Shown one piece after another: positions 1-5,840 of a DNA stretch of 8,368 nt. The translations under genes and the position numbers were made by a program. The DNA comes from CAZOMR01 sp964580655. Lineage in GTDB: Bacteria > RBG-13-61-14 > CAZOMR01. Within the stretch, counting starts at the first letter, position 1. Each line of letters starts with the position of its first letter. The notes beneath the pieces were generated by a model, which ran no database searches, was not told where the DNA came from, and saw only the letters and a list, made by a program, of their open reading frames with translations. Location of the stretch: contig CAZOMR010000147.1 of NCBI GenBank assembly GCA_964580655.1, positions 1-8,368 on the forward strand, given 5' to 3'.

Positions 1-62
1 CTCAAGAGGAGCCGTATATTTCACGGATAGTCACCATTTATGTCGCACACCCCTGATTTTCC
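1..62. other. Left-edge stretch with no recognisable gene
   Basis: I see no convincing reading frame here. The only structure is a short inverted repeat, CCGT at 12-15 and ACGG at 23-26. The rest reads as intergenic sequence upstream of the tRNA promoter, although the end of a gene beyond the left edge cannot be excluded. Confidence 0.5.
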
Positions 63-82
63 GCGGCTTGACAAAGAGCCGC
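63..82. repeat. Inverted repeat across the -35 box (operator candidate)
   Basis: GCGGCT (63-68) is exactly complementary to AGCCGC (77-82), a 6-bp perfect dyad with an 8-bp centre. It covers the -35 hexamer and the first part of the spacer of the tRNA promoter. Because it lies upstream of the predicted transcription start it would not appear in the transcript, so a protein-binding dyad is more natural than an RNA hairpin. No bound protein is known from the sequence. Confidence 0.4.
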
Positions 83-95
83 AGGATTATATAAT
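68..95 (+). promoter_or_regulatory. Sigma70-like promoter of the tRNA-Gln/Glu unit
   Basis: A perfect -35 box TTGACA (68-73) and a perfect -10 box TATAAT (90-95) are separated by 16 bp. The predicted start of transcription, about 102, lies some 9 bases before mature tRNA-Gln, a normal distance for a stable-RNA promoter. The -35 box is embedded in an inverted repeat (63-68 and 77-82), listed separately. Both boxes match consensus, as expected for a strongly expressed tRNA operon. Confidence 0.8.
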
Positions 96-110
96 TATTA
101 ACACCATTGC

Positions 111-184
111 TCAGGGCTCGTCTAATGGTAGGACGCCAGGTTCTGGCCCTGGTAGTCGAGGTTCGAATCCTCGGCCCTGAGCCA
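111..184 (+). tRNA. tRNA-Gln (anticodon CUG)
   Basis: A full cloverleaf is visible. The acceptor stem is TCAGGGC (111-117) with GCCCTGA (174-180), the discriminator is G, and CCA is encoded (182-184). The anticodon stem CCAGG/CCTGG carries the loop TTCTGGC, giving anticodon CUG, which reads CAG. The T arm is CGAGG-TTCGAAT-CCTCG. The first pair is U1-A72 and the D loop is one base shorter than in the neighbouring tRNA-Glu; both are recognised features of bacterial tRNA-Gln. It is the first gene of a two-tRNA unit, with tRNA-Glu following after 38 bp. Confidence 0.97.
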
Positions 185-192
185 AAAATAAG

Positions 193-216
193 AAAAGCGG
201 AAACGCTTTTTATATA
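193..216 (+). other. Hairpin in the tRNA-Gln/tRNA-Glu spacer
   Basis: AAAAGCG (193-199) pairs with CGCTTTT (204-210) around a GAAA tetraloop, followed by TATATA. The geometry resembles a weak intrinsic terminator or a processing hairpin separating the two tRNAs. The stem has only three G-C pairs and the T-run is short, so transcription probably reads through into tRNA-Glu. Confidence 0.5.
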
Positions 217-222
217 AGAATT

Positions 223-297
223 GGTCCCATCGTCTAGGGGTTAGGACGCCGGGCTCTCAATCCGGTAACGGGGGTTCAAATCCCCCTGGGACCACCA
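223..297 (+). tRNA. tRNA-Glu (anticodon CUC)
   Basis: The acceptor stem is GGTCCCA (223-229) with TGGGACC (287-293), the discriminator is A, and CCA is encoded (295-297). The anticodon stem CCGGG/TCCGG includes one G-U pair and carries the loop CTCTCAA, giving anticodon CUC for GAG codons. The T arm is GGGGG-TTCAAAT-CCCCC. The D arm has one base more than that of the preceding tRNA-Gln, and the first pair is G1-C72, so the two can be told apart by the charging enzymes. It is most likely co-transcribed with tRNA-Gln from the promoter at 68-95. Confidence 0.97.
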
Positions 298-311
298 TCC
301 TTCGCTCTGCG

Positions 312-375
312 AACCTGTATAGGTTTTTTAGCTACGGATGGCAAGCCATCCCTTAATCGGATTATAAGGAATCCG
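312..375 (+). other. Series of three short hairpins behind tRNA-Glu
   Basis: Three inverted repeats follow one another. AACCT (312-316)/AGGTT (321-325) is followed by further T residues. GGATGGC (336-342)/GCCATCC (345-351) is perfect with a 2-base centre. CGGATT (358-363)/AATCCG (370-375) has a 6-base loop. The last shares CCG (373-375) with the terminator stem that follows, so these two cannot both form fully. They may be 3'-end processing structures of the tRNA precursor. I find no start codon with a ribosome site here. Confidence 0.45.
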
Positions 376-405
376 GCCACGGTTTTAGAGTTGGCCGGTT
401 TTTTT
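373..405 (+). terminator. Intrinsic terminator of the tRNA-Gln/Glu unit
   Basis: CCGGCCA (373-379) pairs perfectly with TGGCCGG (392-398) across a 12-base loop and is followed by seven T residues (399-405). This is a classic Rho-independent terminator on the + strand. It ends the tRNA transcript before the exporter gene at 525, which therefore needs its own promoter. Confidence 0.8.
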
Positions 406-424
406 GAAACCATGAAAAATAGCC

Positions 425-454
425 TTGCCCTTTTTAATACTGTCAATCTATATG
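425..454 (+). promoter_or_regulatory. Candidate promoter of the MATE exporter gene
   Basis: TTGCCC (425-430) and TATATG (449-454) are separated by 18 bp, each matching four of six consensus positions. The pair sits between the tRNA terminator and the gene start at 525, where a promoter is required. It implies a leader of about 65 bases. It is the best match I see but only moderate. Confidence 0.35.
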
Positions 455-524
455 AATTGCCGGCCTTCTTCGCTGAGTCAGGAGTTCCGGGTATTAAGCA
501 TCCCGATAGAAAAGGTATTCAGGG

Positions 525-1919
525 ATGAGCGAGTCATCATCAGGCTTGCGGGTCTCCCTGTTTCGAGAGAATGCCTCCCGGGAGGACCTGAAATATCTCC
601 GTTCAGAGATATGGAGGCTTGGGTGGCCGGTGCTGGTGGGCCAGGGGCTGAACCATACTGTGGTGCTTGCGAGCCGGGTCATGGTGAATTCCCTTGGCGA
701 GGATGCCCTGGCCGGAGTGGGTATCGGGCAGATGATCTTGTTCGCTCTTATCACGGTGCTTGGTGCAGTCGGGATCGGAGTGGTAGCACTGGTGGCGCGG
801 GCTGTGGGAGCCGGTGACAGGGAAGAGGCTGGCCGGGTGCTCAAGCAGTCGCTTATCATAGGTGCTGTATTTTCCGCAACGCTGAGCGTTATAGGTCTCT
901 TGAGCTCCAGGGCTATCTTCCGGGCGCTCGGGAGTGAGCCGGAGGTAGTGGATCAGGGAGCCATGTTCATGAATATTCTTTTCATCGGCCTGGTCCCGAT
1001 GTCTCTCGGGTTCTTTATCGGCGCTGGTTTGCGAGGAGCCGGGGATACCCGCACGCCCATGTTCATCGGCATAGGGATGAATGTTGTCAACATCATACTC
1101 CAGTATGTGTTGATCTTCGGTAAATTCGGCTTTCCAGAGTTGGGGGTTATCGGCGCGGCCCTGGGCATCCTGATCTCTTTTGTGTTGGCCAGTCTCACCT
1201 TCTTCCTTCTCTTTCCCCTCAAGTTCGCCGTGATTCCTATGCGCTTACGAGGCTGGAGGATTCACTGGGAAACTGTCTGGCGCATCTTGCGCATAGGCAT
1301 TCCCACAGCCATGGAGTGGGAGTTGCTCCAGATAGGCATGATAATTTTCATCTACATAGTAAACGGCTACGGCACAGGCGCGGCCGCGGCTTATATCATT
1401 GGTATTTCCATCTTTCCATTTGCCCAGCTTCCAGCCTTTGCCTTCTCCACCGCGGCAACAACCCTGGTCGGCCAGAGCCTGGGCGCGAAAAGTATAGTCA
1501 GGGCCGAGGCTAGCTTCCGACAAAACATGCGTTTGGCAGTCCTTTCCATGGCTGTCTTCGGCGCTTTGCTTTTTATTACGGCGGGAGTGATAATCCGCAC
1601 CATCTTCCCCTCAGACAACCCGGATACCTTAAGGATTGCGGTGTTCTATGTGCGGCTGATAGCGATCACACAGCCCTTTATGGCCATCGGCTTCACAATC
1701 AGCGGCGGACTGCGCGGTGCAGGGGATACTGTGCCGCCCATGATAGCTCAGGCCACTGGCATGTATATTGGCCGGATCGGACTCGCCTTTATGGCATGGA
1801 AGGTCTTACACGCTCCGGTGGAATGGGTGCTCGTATCAATGTTCCCGGATCACTTTATCCGGATCATCATAGTAACGATCCGATTCCTCTCCGGAAGGTG
1901 GAAGAGGGTGAAGGTCTGA
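525..1919 (+). CDS. MATE-family multidrug/metabolite exporter
   Basis: The 464-residue product has the size and hydrophobic pattern of a MATE (NorM/DinF-type) transporter: about 12 membrane helices in two homologous six-helix halves. The two halves are visible directly, since GLRGAGDTRTPM (168-179) is mirrored by GLRGAGDTVPPM (395-406), 227 residues apart. MATE proteins export cationic compounds or metabolites by Na+ or H+ antiport at the inner membrane; the substrate and coupling ion cannot be read here. The ATG at 525 follows AAAGG (511-515) at 9-base spacing, and an in-frame stop (507-509) excludes a longer start. The gene stands alone on the + strand, converges on the SRPBCC gene and appears intact. 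Confidence is high for the family, low for function. Confidence 0.93.
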   Translation: MSESSSGLRVSLFRENASREDLKYLRSEIWRLGWPVLVGQGLNHTVVLASRVMVNSLGEDALAGVGIGQMILFALITVLGAVGIGVVALVARAVGAGDREEAGRVLKQSLIIGAVFSATLSVIGLLSSRAIFRALGSEPEVVDQGAMFMNILFIGLVPMSLGFFIGAGLRGAGDTRTPMFIGIGMNVVNIILQYVLIFGKFGFPELGVIGAALGILISFVLASLTFFLLFPLKFAVIPMRLRGWRIHWETVWRILRIGIPTAMEWELLQIGMIIFIYIVNGYGTGAAAAYIIGISIFPFAQLPAFAFSTAATTLVGQSLGAKSIVRAEASFRQNMRLAVLSMAVFGALLFITAGVIIRTIFPSDNPDTLRIAVFYVRLIAITQPFMAIGFTISGGLRGAGDTVPPMIAQATGMYIGRIGLAFMAWKVLHAPVEWVLVSMFPDHFIRIIIVTIRFLSGRWKRVKV

Positions 1920-1944
1920 GCGCGGTTTGACTCGCACGAGCTCG

Positions 1945-2382
1945 CTATTTCTCCGCGGCCTGCTTTAATCCCTCGATCCATCTTTGATGGAGGTTATCAA
2001 GGTCTTTCTGGCCAAAGGCCAGGCGGAGCAAGGGCACAGCGAGGCCGGAGAAAGTCTCGCTGGATGTCAGTCTGGTAATTCCCTCCTTTTCATCAAGGTC
2101 AAAGGCATGCACCGCACTGACACCGGGCCCGCCGCCTTTCCAGGTCACGTGTAAAGGCGGATCGCTCTCGATGACTGTCACTGCAAGGTTGATTGAAAGC
2201 ATGCCAAGTTCTGGCTTGAACTTGAACCTACTTCCGGGCTCAAGCGCCTCGCCCTTGACCGGTTCCGCGGAATGGATTACCGGAATCCACTCAGCCCAGC
2301 GACTGATCTGGGTCATCAAACCCCACACCTTCTCAGCAGGGGCATTGATCTCAATTGATTTCTCAGCTCTCAACTCCGTCAT
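1945..2382 (-). CDS. SRPBCC/START-like small protein
   Basis: This 145-residue protein opens with the pattern of polyketide-cyclase/dehydrase-like SRPBCC domains: a first strand (EKSIEINAPAEKVW, about 7-20), then an amphipathic helix and DISRWAEW-like packing (here QISRWAEWIP, about 25-34), further strands, and a long C-terminal helix from about 115. The fold forms a hydrophobic cavity for lipids or other small ligands; no catalytic residue or ligand can be named. There is no signal peptide, so it is probably cytosolic. The ATG at 2382 has GGGAGG 7 bases upstream (minus strand), inside the end of the YfhO-like gene, which it overlaps by 20 bp. Translation is therefore probably coupled. It ends 25 bp from the oppositely oriented exporter gene, with no clear terminator between. 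Confidence 0.85.
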   Translation of the reverse strand: MTELRAEKSIEINAPAEKVWGLMTQISRWAEWIPVIHSAEPVKGEALEPGSRFKFKPELGMLSINLAVTVIESDPPLHVTWKGGGPGVSAVHAFDLDEKEGITRLTSSETFSGLAVPLLRLAFGQKDLDNLHQRWIEGLKQAAEK

Positions 2383-4693
2383 TTCTTTTCCTCCCTATTT
2401 TCTTCAAAAAAAACAAACCGAGGATGAGCATCCAGAAAGCGGTAGCGCTGATGCTGGCCCAAAGCCCGATTCCAAATTCCACTGGCCGATGTATCAGCTT
2501 GAGGTTGTAAGAGCCTGGTGTAAGCGGAACGCCCATAAAGGCATAGTTTGCATAATAGACAGGGATCTCTCTTCCGTCCAGTTCTGCTCGCCAACCAGGC
2601 AGGTGCGATTCGGAAACAAAGAGCAGGTATTGCGGCAATGATTGGTCGGAGAGATAAGCCGGGGCATTTATCTTGAATTCCCAGTATCCGGGTCGGGCAT
2701 GAAGGATTTTAAGCCGGCCAGTATTTTCTGCGGGAGAAAACCCTGGCGGGGCAAAGGGGAATCTTCCTTCCATCACTACCTGTTTTTGAAAATTAATTAC
2801 GCCGGAGGATGTGAGGTTGAGTGCGGTCTCGGGGTCCGGGGAGCGAACAATCCGGTTAACCAGAAAAGCGCGAGGCAGGACTCTGTGGTTCTTGTATATG
2901 ATCAGATTCTTGATTTTCTCCGAAGACAGGCCTTCCACCGGGTCCAAGCGGATTCCGCGTGAGAAGATTTTGCCCACATTCATCAAAGAAAGCAGTGGCA
3001 GAGTCCTTTGTGTGATGGCCCCACGGCCATAGACCAACTCGGGTTTGTAATTGTCCAGCCTTCCCTGATCATCGAAGCTCACATAGCCAGGGCAAATCCG
3101 GTCGAAAAGTTTAGCCAGGCGCATGGGAAGCATCCTCCAATAACCGAGCGGTGAATGGGTTCCAGGGAGAAGAGGACTCAGTCGCATTCCCATCAGAGGG
3201 TGGAGTTGAGTATCTCCGATGTTTCGCTCATCGACCAGTGGGGTGAGGACCCAAAACCTCTCCTGAACCGGCATTTGCAGGAATTCCCTGGCCACGGGGT
3301 GAATGTCAAACTGATGATATGGGGTTCTGGGCCGGTCCCGGTAGTTAAGCAAAAGCAGGTCCACACTTATAAAAACAAAGACCCAGAGGATGGCCAACTG
3401 CTTCTTGCGCATGCCGGGGAACCGGGGAACCAGGATGAGGCCGCAAAGACCCGTGAGACCGAGTAGAACCGCGCGGCTTAAGTCCCGAGTGAATGCAAAC
3501 AAGGGAAACATAAGCAGGGCCAATAGAGCTGGCACGAGCAATTTCGGCTGTGATTGCCGGAATCTGTTGAATACACTTTCGGCCCCAAAAGCCGCGAATC
3601 CTGCACATATCGCAAAGATAACTACGCTGGAGGTATAATGAAGCATGAAGCGACCGAGGACGGGCAGATGATATGTGACCCACAGCATGGGTTTGAATTC
3701 GGAGACGAACATACCGTAAATCACCAATGCAAGGATTCCGGGAATTGCGGCTCTTTTCAAGGTCCGGATGCCTTCCATGACGAGCCAGATCACGCTCCAG
3801 CCCAGATAGTAGTGAAGGGCAATGGTGAAAAAAATTTGGTGGGCTGGGACGAAGAACGCAAGTATTGAAGAGAACGATGTACTGGTAGATGCATAGTGGG
3901 AGAAGCTGATTCCCTGCGCCCGCAGGCTGAAAGGAAGATAAGCGGCCAGATTGATGAGCGGCCAGAAGGCTAGAATGCCAGCCGCGGCCAGCCCGAAGGC
4001 TAAAAAGACAACACGACGCAGCCGGTCTCCTGAGGGGGATGCGAAGAAGACCAGTCCAAGAAGGAAGAAGCAAACATAGATTTGTTGTTCGACATGAACG
4101 GTAAAACCAAGTGCCAGGCTGATCACCAGAAGGGCTAAGTATCGGAAGCGGGGCTGATCCTTGGCCAGACTCACCGTGGCCCAGGTCGCGGAGGTATAGA
4201 GGAAAAGCGCCCGGATGAATAAGCCATAAGTGGAAAAGACCGTGAAATAATTGCCTCCGACAAAGGATAGCATCCCTGCCAGGGATGCGAGGGGGGAAAG
4301 ACCGAATTTTCGGAAGGTTAAATACACGAATGCTCCGGACCAGATGAAGCCAATTATGTTTTCCAGGTATGCCGCCTGAATATAGTCAAGATACATGAGC
4401 AGGTAGAATGGAGGGTAATAGACATTGGTCATGGGATGGCTTGAGAAAGGCCAGCCGCAATATAGGTGCGGGGCCCAGCTCGGTAACAATCCTTGCTTGA
4501 GCATGTCTGAGGCATAGTCCCAAAATGGTAACCACTGAAGGGATAATTCGAAGAACCAGACTTGCGGATGAGGAACGGTAATGCCGCGGATCATGGGCGG
4601 AAGAAAATAAGCCAGAACAAAAGCCAGCCAGAACCCAAGGATAATCAGGTCAGGCGACTTCCAGGAAAAATTCTTTTGATCCGAGAGGGCCAC
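2363..4693 (-). CDS. YfhO-like polytopic membrane protein
   Basis: The 776-residue protein has an N-terminal membrane helix (about 14-33), a segment PSWAPHLYCGWPF (71-83) followed by YYPPFYLL (92-99), at least ten more hydrophobic helices to about residue 450, a soluble region, and a final helix (about 740-765). The early motif and the late PGWRAELDG (699-707) with the following beta-rich stretch are typical of the YfhO family, GT-C-like integral membrane proteins. Bacillus YfhO has been implicated in glycosylating lipoteichoic acid. By analogy this could act on an envelope glycan or lipid-linked sugar, but the substrate is unknown. The start is GTG: an in-frame stop lies 9 bases upstream and the next ATG is codon 34, inside the first membrane segment. 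No clear Shine-Dalgarno precedes it. It overlaps the downstream SRPBCC gene. Confidence 0.85.
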   Translation of the reverse strand: MALSDQKNFSWKSPDLIILGFWLAFVLAYFLPPMIRGITVPHPQVWFFELSLQWLPFWDYASDMLKQGLLPSWAPHLYCGWPFSSHPMTNVYYPPFYLLMYLDYIQAAYLENIIGFIWSGAFVYLTFRKFGLSPLASLAGMLSFVGGNYFTVFSTYGLFIRALFLYTSATWATVSLAKDQPRFRYLALLVISLALGFTVHVEQQIYVCFFLLGLVFFASPSGDRLRRVVFLAFGLAAAGILAFWPLINLAAYLPFSLRAQGISFSHYASTSTSFSSILAFFVPAHQIFFTIALHYYLGWSVIWLVMEGIRTLKRAAIPGILALVIYGMFVSEFKPMLWVTYHLPVLGRFMLHYTSSVVIFAICAGFAAFGAESVFNRFRQSQPKLLVPALLALLMFPLFAFTRDLSRAVLLGLTGLCGLILVPRFPGMRKKQLAILWVFVFISVDLLLLNYRDRPRTPYHQFDIHPVAREFLQMPVQERFWVLTPLVDERNIGDTQLHPLMGMRLSPLLPGTHSPLGYWRMLPMRLAKLFDRICPGYVSFDDQGRLDNYKPELVYGRGAITQRTLPLLSLMNVGKIFSRGIRLDPVEGLSSEKIKNLIIYKNHRVLPRAFLVNRIVRSPDPETALNLTSSGVINFQKQVVMEGRFPFAPPGFSPAENTGRLKILHARPGYWEFKINAPAYLSDQSLPQYLLFVSESHLPGWRAELDGREIPVYYANYAFMGVPLTPGSYNLKLIHRPVEFGIGLWASISATAFWMLILGLFFLKKIGRKRNDGVES

Positions 4694-4703
4694 GCTTCGT
4701 TAT

Positions 4704-4732
4704 AATTTATGTTATTTCAGGGAAAATCACAA
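4704..4732 (-). promoter_or_regulatory. Candidate promoter of the YfhO-like gene
   Basis: On the minus strand TTGTGA (4732-4727) and TAAATT (4709-4704) are spaced by 17 bp; the -10 matches four of six consensus positions. Transcription would begin about 4 bases before the GTG at 4693, giving an almost leaderless message. That would fit the missing Shine-Dalgarno. It is a weak match; the gene could instead be read through from smpB, since I see no strong terminator between them. Confidence 0.25.
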
Positions 4733-4805
4733 GGAGCTTTTACAGTGGCTCACAACTCCATTGCACTTTCACCTGATAAATCTGATTTTGATTTGCTTCT
4801 TTTCA

Positions 4806-5264
4806 CTACCCTTTCAACATCCGGCGCATCTCCCGCTCCTGGTCTCTGCGCTTGATCTCTTGGCGGCGGTCGTATAGCTTTTTACCTTTTGCCAGCCCGA
4901 TCTCAACCTTTGCCCTGCCTCTTTTGAAATAAAGCCGGGTGGGCACAAGGGTGTATCCTCGCTGATTGACCTTTCCAAGAAGCCGTTTTAACTCGCGCTT
5001 GTGCATGAGCAACTTGCGAGGCCTGCGGGGCGGGTGATTGAAATGGGTGGCCATGGGATAAGGAGATATATGAAGTCCGAGCAGGAATAGTTCCCCATTA
5101 TCAAAGCGGGCGTATGAGTCCTTCAGGTTGGCTCGGCCATCGCGGAGCGACTTGACCTCACTGCCCAGCAGTTCTATCCCTGCCTCGTAATGCTCCTCTA
5201 TGGAGAACTTATAAAAGGCATCCTTGTTTTTGCAGATCAGTTTCTCATTTTCACCAGACATCAT
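4806..5264 (-). CDS. smpB: SmpB, tmRNA-binding protein of trans-translation
   Basis: SmpB binds tmRNA and carries it into stalled ribosomes so that trans-translation can release them and tag the nascent chain. The 152-residue sequence has the expected OB-fold layout: NKDAFYKF (13-20), GIELLGSEVKSLR (29-41), the family signature NHPPRRPRKLL (76-86), and a basic C-terminal tail starting at GKKLYDRRQ (127-135) that occupies the mRNA channel. Length is normal. Two adjacent ATG codons (5264 and 5261) can start it, so the first Met may not be used. The first overlaps the stop of rseC as ATGA with only a weak ribosome site, indicating translational coupling. The tmRNA gene (ssrA) is not in this window. 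Confidence 0.97.
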   Translation of the reverse strand: MMSGENEKLICKNKDAFYKFSIEEHYEAGIELLGSEVKSLRDGRANLKDSYARFDNGELFLLGLHISPYPMATHFNHPPRRPRKLLMHKRELKRLLGKVNQRGYTLVPTRLYFKRGRAKVEIGLAKGKKLYDRRQEIKRRDQEREMRRMLKG

Positions 5265-5767
5265 TCGTCTATTCCAGGTCCGGAGGGTGCGCTCAGGATT
5301 CTGATTATCCGGGGGCGAAATTCACCGCGTCCTGAGACACCTCGACTGTAAATCCAGATGCCGAAAAAGGAGAAAACGAGAAACATGATACCGACCATAA
5401 TACTGAGATTGTCCGCGCTGGTGAGAAATTTTGCAAGGACTGAGCCGAGAATTTTCTCCGTTGTAGTTACCATGATTTTCATTTTTGAAAGACATTTCCC
5501 GAGGCCGGCTCCAAGGAAGAGGGAGAAAACAGGGGTAAGGTAGAAGATGAACGAACCCTTGAGAACACGAAGATCATCGAGGCTGAGCACCACACGCTCT
5601 CCCGCTTTGGCGGAGAGGGAATTCTCGGCCCAGACTAAACGAATCCCCTCATCCGGGCTAAGATGACACACGCCTTTCGCCTGACAGCCATCACATAGAG
5701 CACTGCGCTTCACCTCTACAAGAGCACGGAAGTCCTCCACCTCTTTGATGACACCTTGCTCTTCCAT
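5261..5767 (-). CDS. rseC: RseC/MucC-like membrane redox protein
   Basis: The 168-residue product matches the RseC/MucC layout: a cytosolic N-terminal part with three cysteines, C25-x2-C28-x5-C34, then two membrane helices (about 72-94 and 122-142). E. coli RseC works with the Rsx (Rnf-like) electron-transport complex in reducing SoxR and is also tied to sigma-E control; the cysteines suggest a redox or metal site. I chose ATG 5767 because GAGGAG lies 6 bases upstream. An in-frame GTG at 5797 would add 10 residues but falls within a hairpin. About 27 residues separate the two helices, longer than the short turn I expect in this family. It is followed by smpB with a 4-bp overlap. No rnf/rsx gene is in view. 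Confidence 0.85.
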   Translation of the reverse strand: MEEQGVIKEVEDFRALVEVKRSALCDGCQAKGVCHLSPDEGIRLVWAENSLSAKAGERVVLSLDDLRVLKGSFIFYLTPVFSLFLGAGLGKCLSKMKIMVTTTEKILGSVLAKFLTSADNLSIMVGIMFLVFSFFGIWIYSRGVSGRGEFRPRIIRILSAPSGPGIDE

Positions 5768-5786
5768 GGCCTGCTCCTCAAAGAGA

Positions 5787-5820
5787 GCGAGGGACACCTC
5801 CAGGCATCCCTCGCCCTGGA
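5787..5820 (-). promoter_or_regulatory. Alternative hairpins in the rseC leader
   Basis: On the minus-strand RNA, GCGAGGGA (5814-5807) can pair perfectly with TCCCTCGC (5794-5787), 8 bp with a 12-base loop. Overlapping it, TCCAGG (5820-5815) can pair with CCTGGA (5804-5799). The two helices interleave, so they form either alternatives or a tight pseudoknot. The structure ends 7 bases before the rseC ribosome site GAGGAG (5779-5774). No long U-run follows, so translational control or RNA processing fits better than termination. Confidence 0.45.
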
Positions 5821-5840
5821 TTATCCCTAGGTCAAAAGGC

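Noticed and set aside
15..29. 15-base near-repeat TATATTTCACGGATA, matched 14/15 at 6296-6310 in the basic-protein promoter
   Set aside because: A shared operator was tempting, but a rough estimate over all pairs of positions in a window of this size gives a few such matches by chance, and the left copy has no gene in view to regulate.
425..817. A 130-codon + strand frame overlapping the start of the exporter gene
   Set aside because: Gly/Arg/Pro-rich translation typical of an off-frame reading of a GC-rich membrane gene; no ribosome site; the exporter frame is unambiguous.
3345..4073. A 242-codon minus-strand frame
   Set aside because: It lies wholly inside the YfhO-like gene in another frame. 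Its translation is rich in Ser, Arg and Cys with no domain pattern, while the host frame has clear membrane helices and family motifs.
5768..5797. Longer rseC start at GTG 5797
   Set aside because: The codon is next to the stem of a stable hairpin and lacks a ribosome site, whereas ATG 5767 has GAGGAG at ideal spacing and matches where RseC proteins begin.
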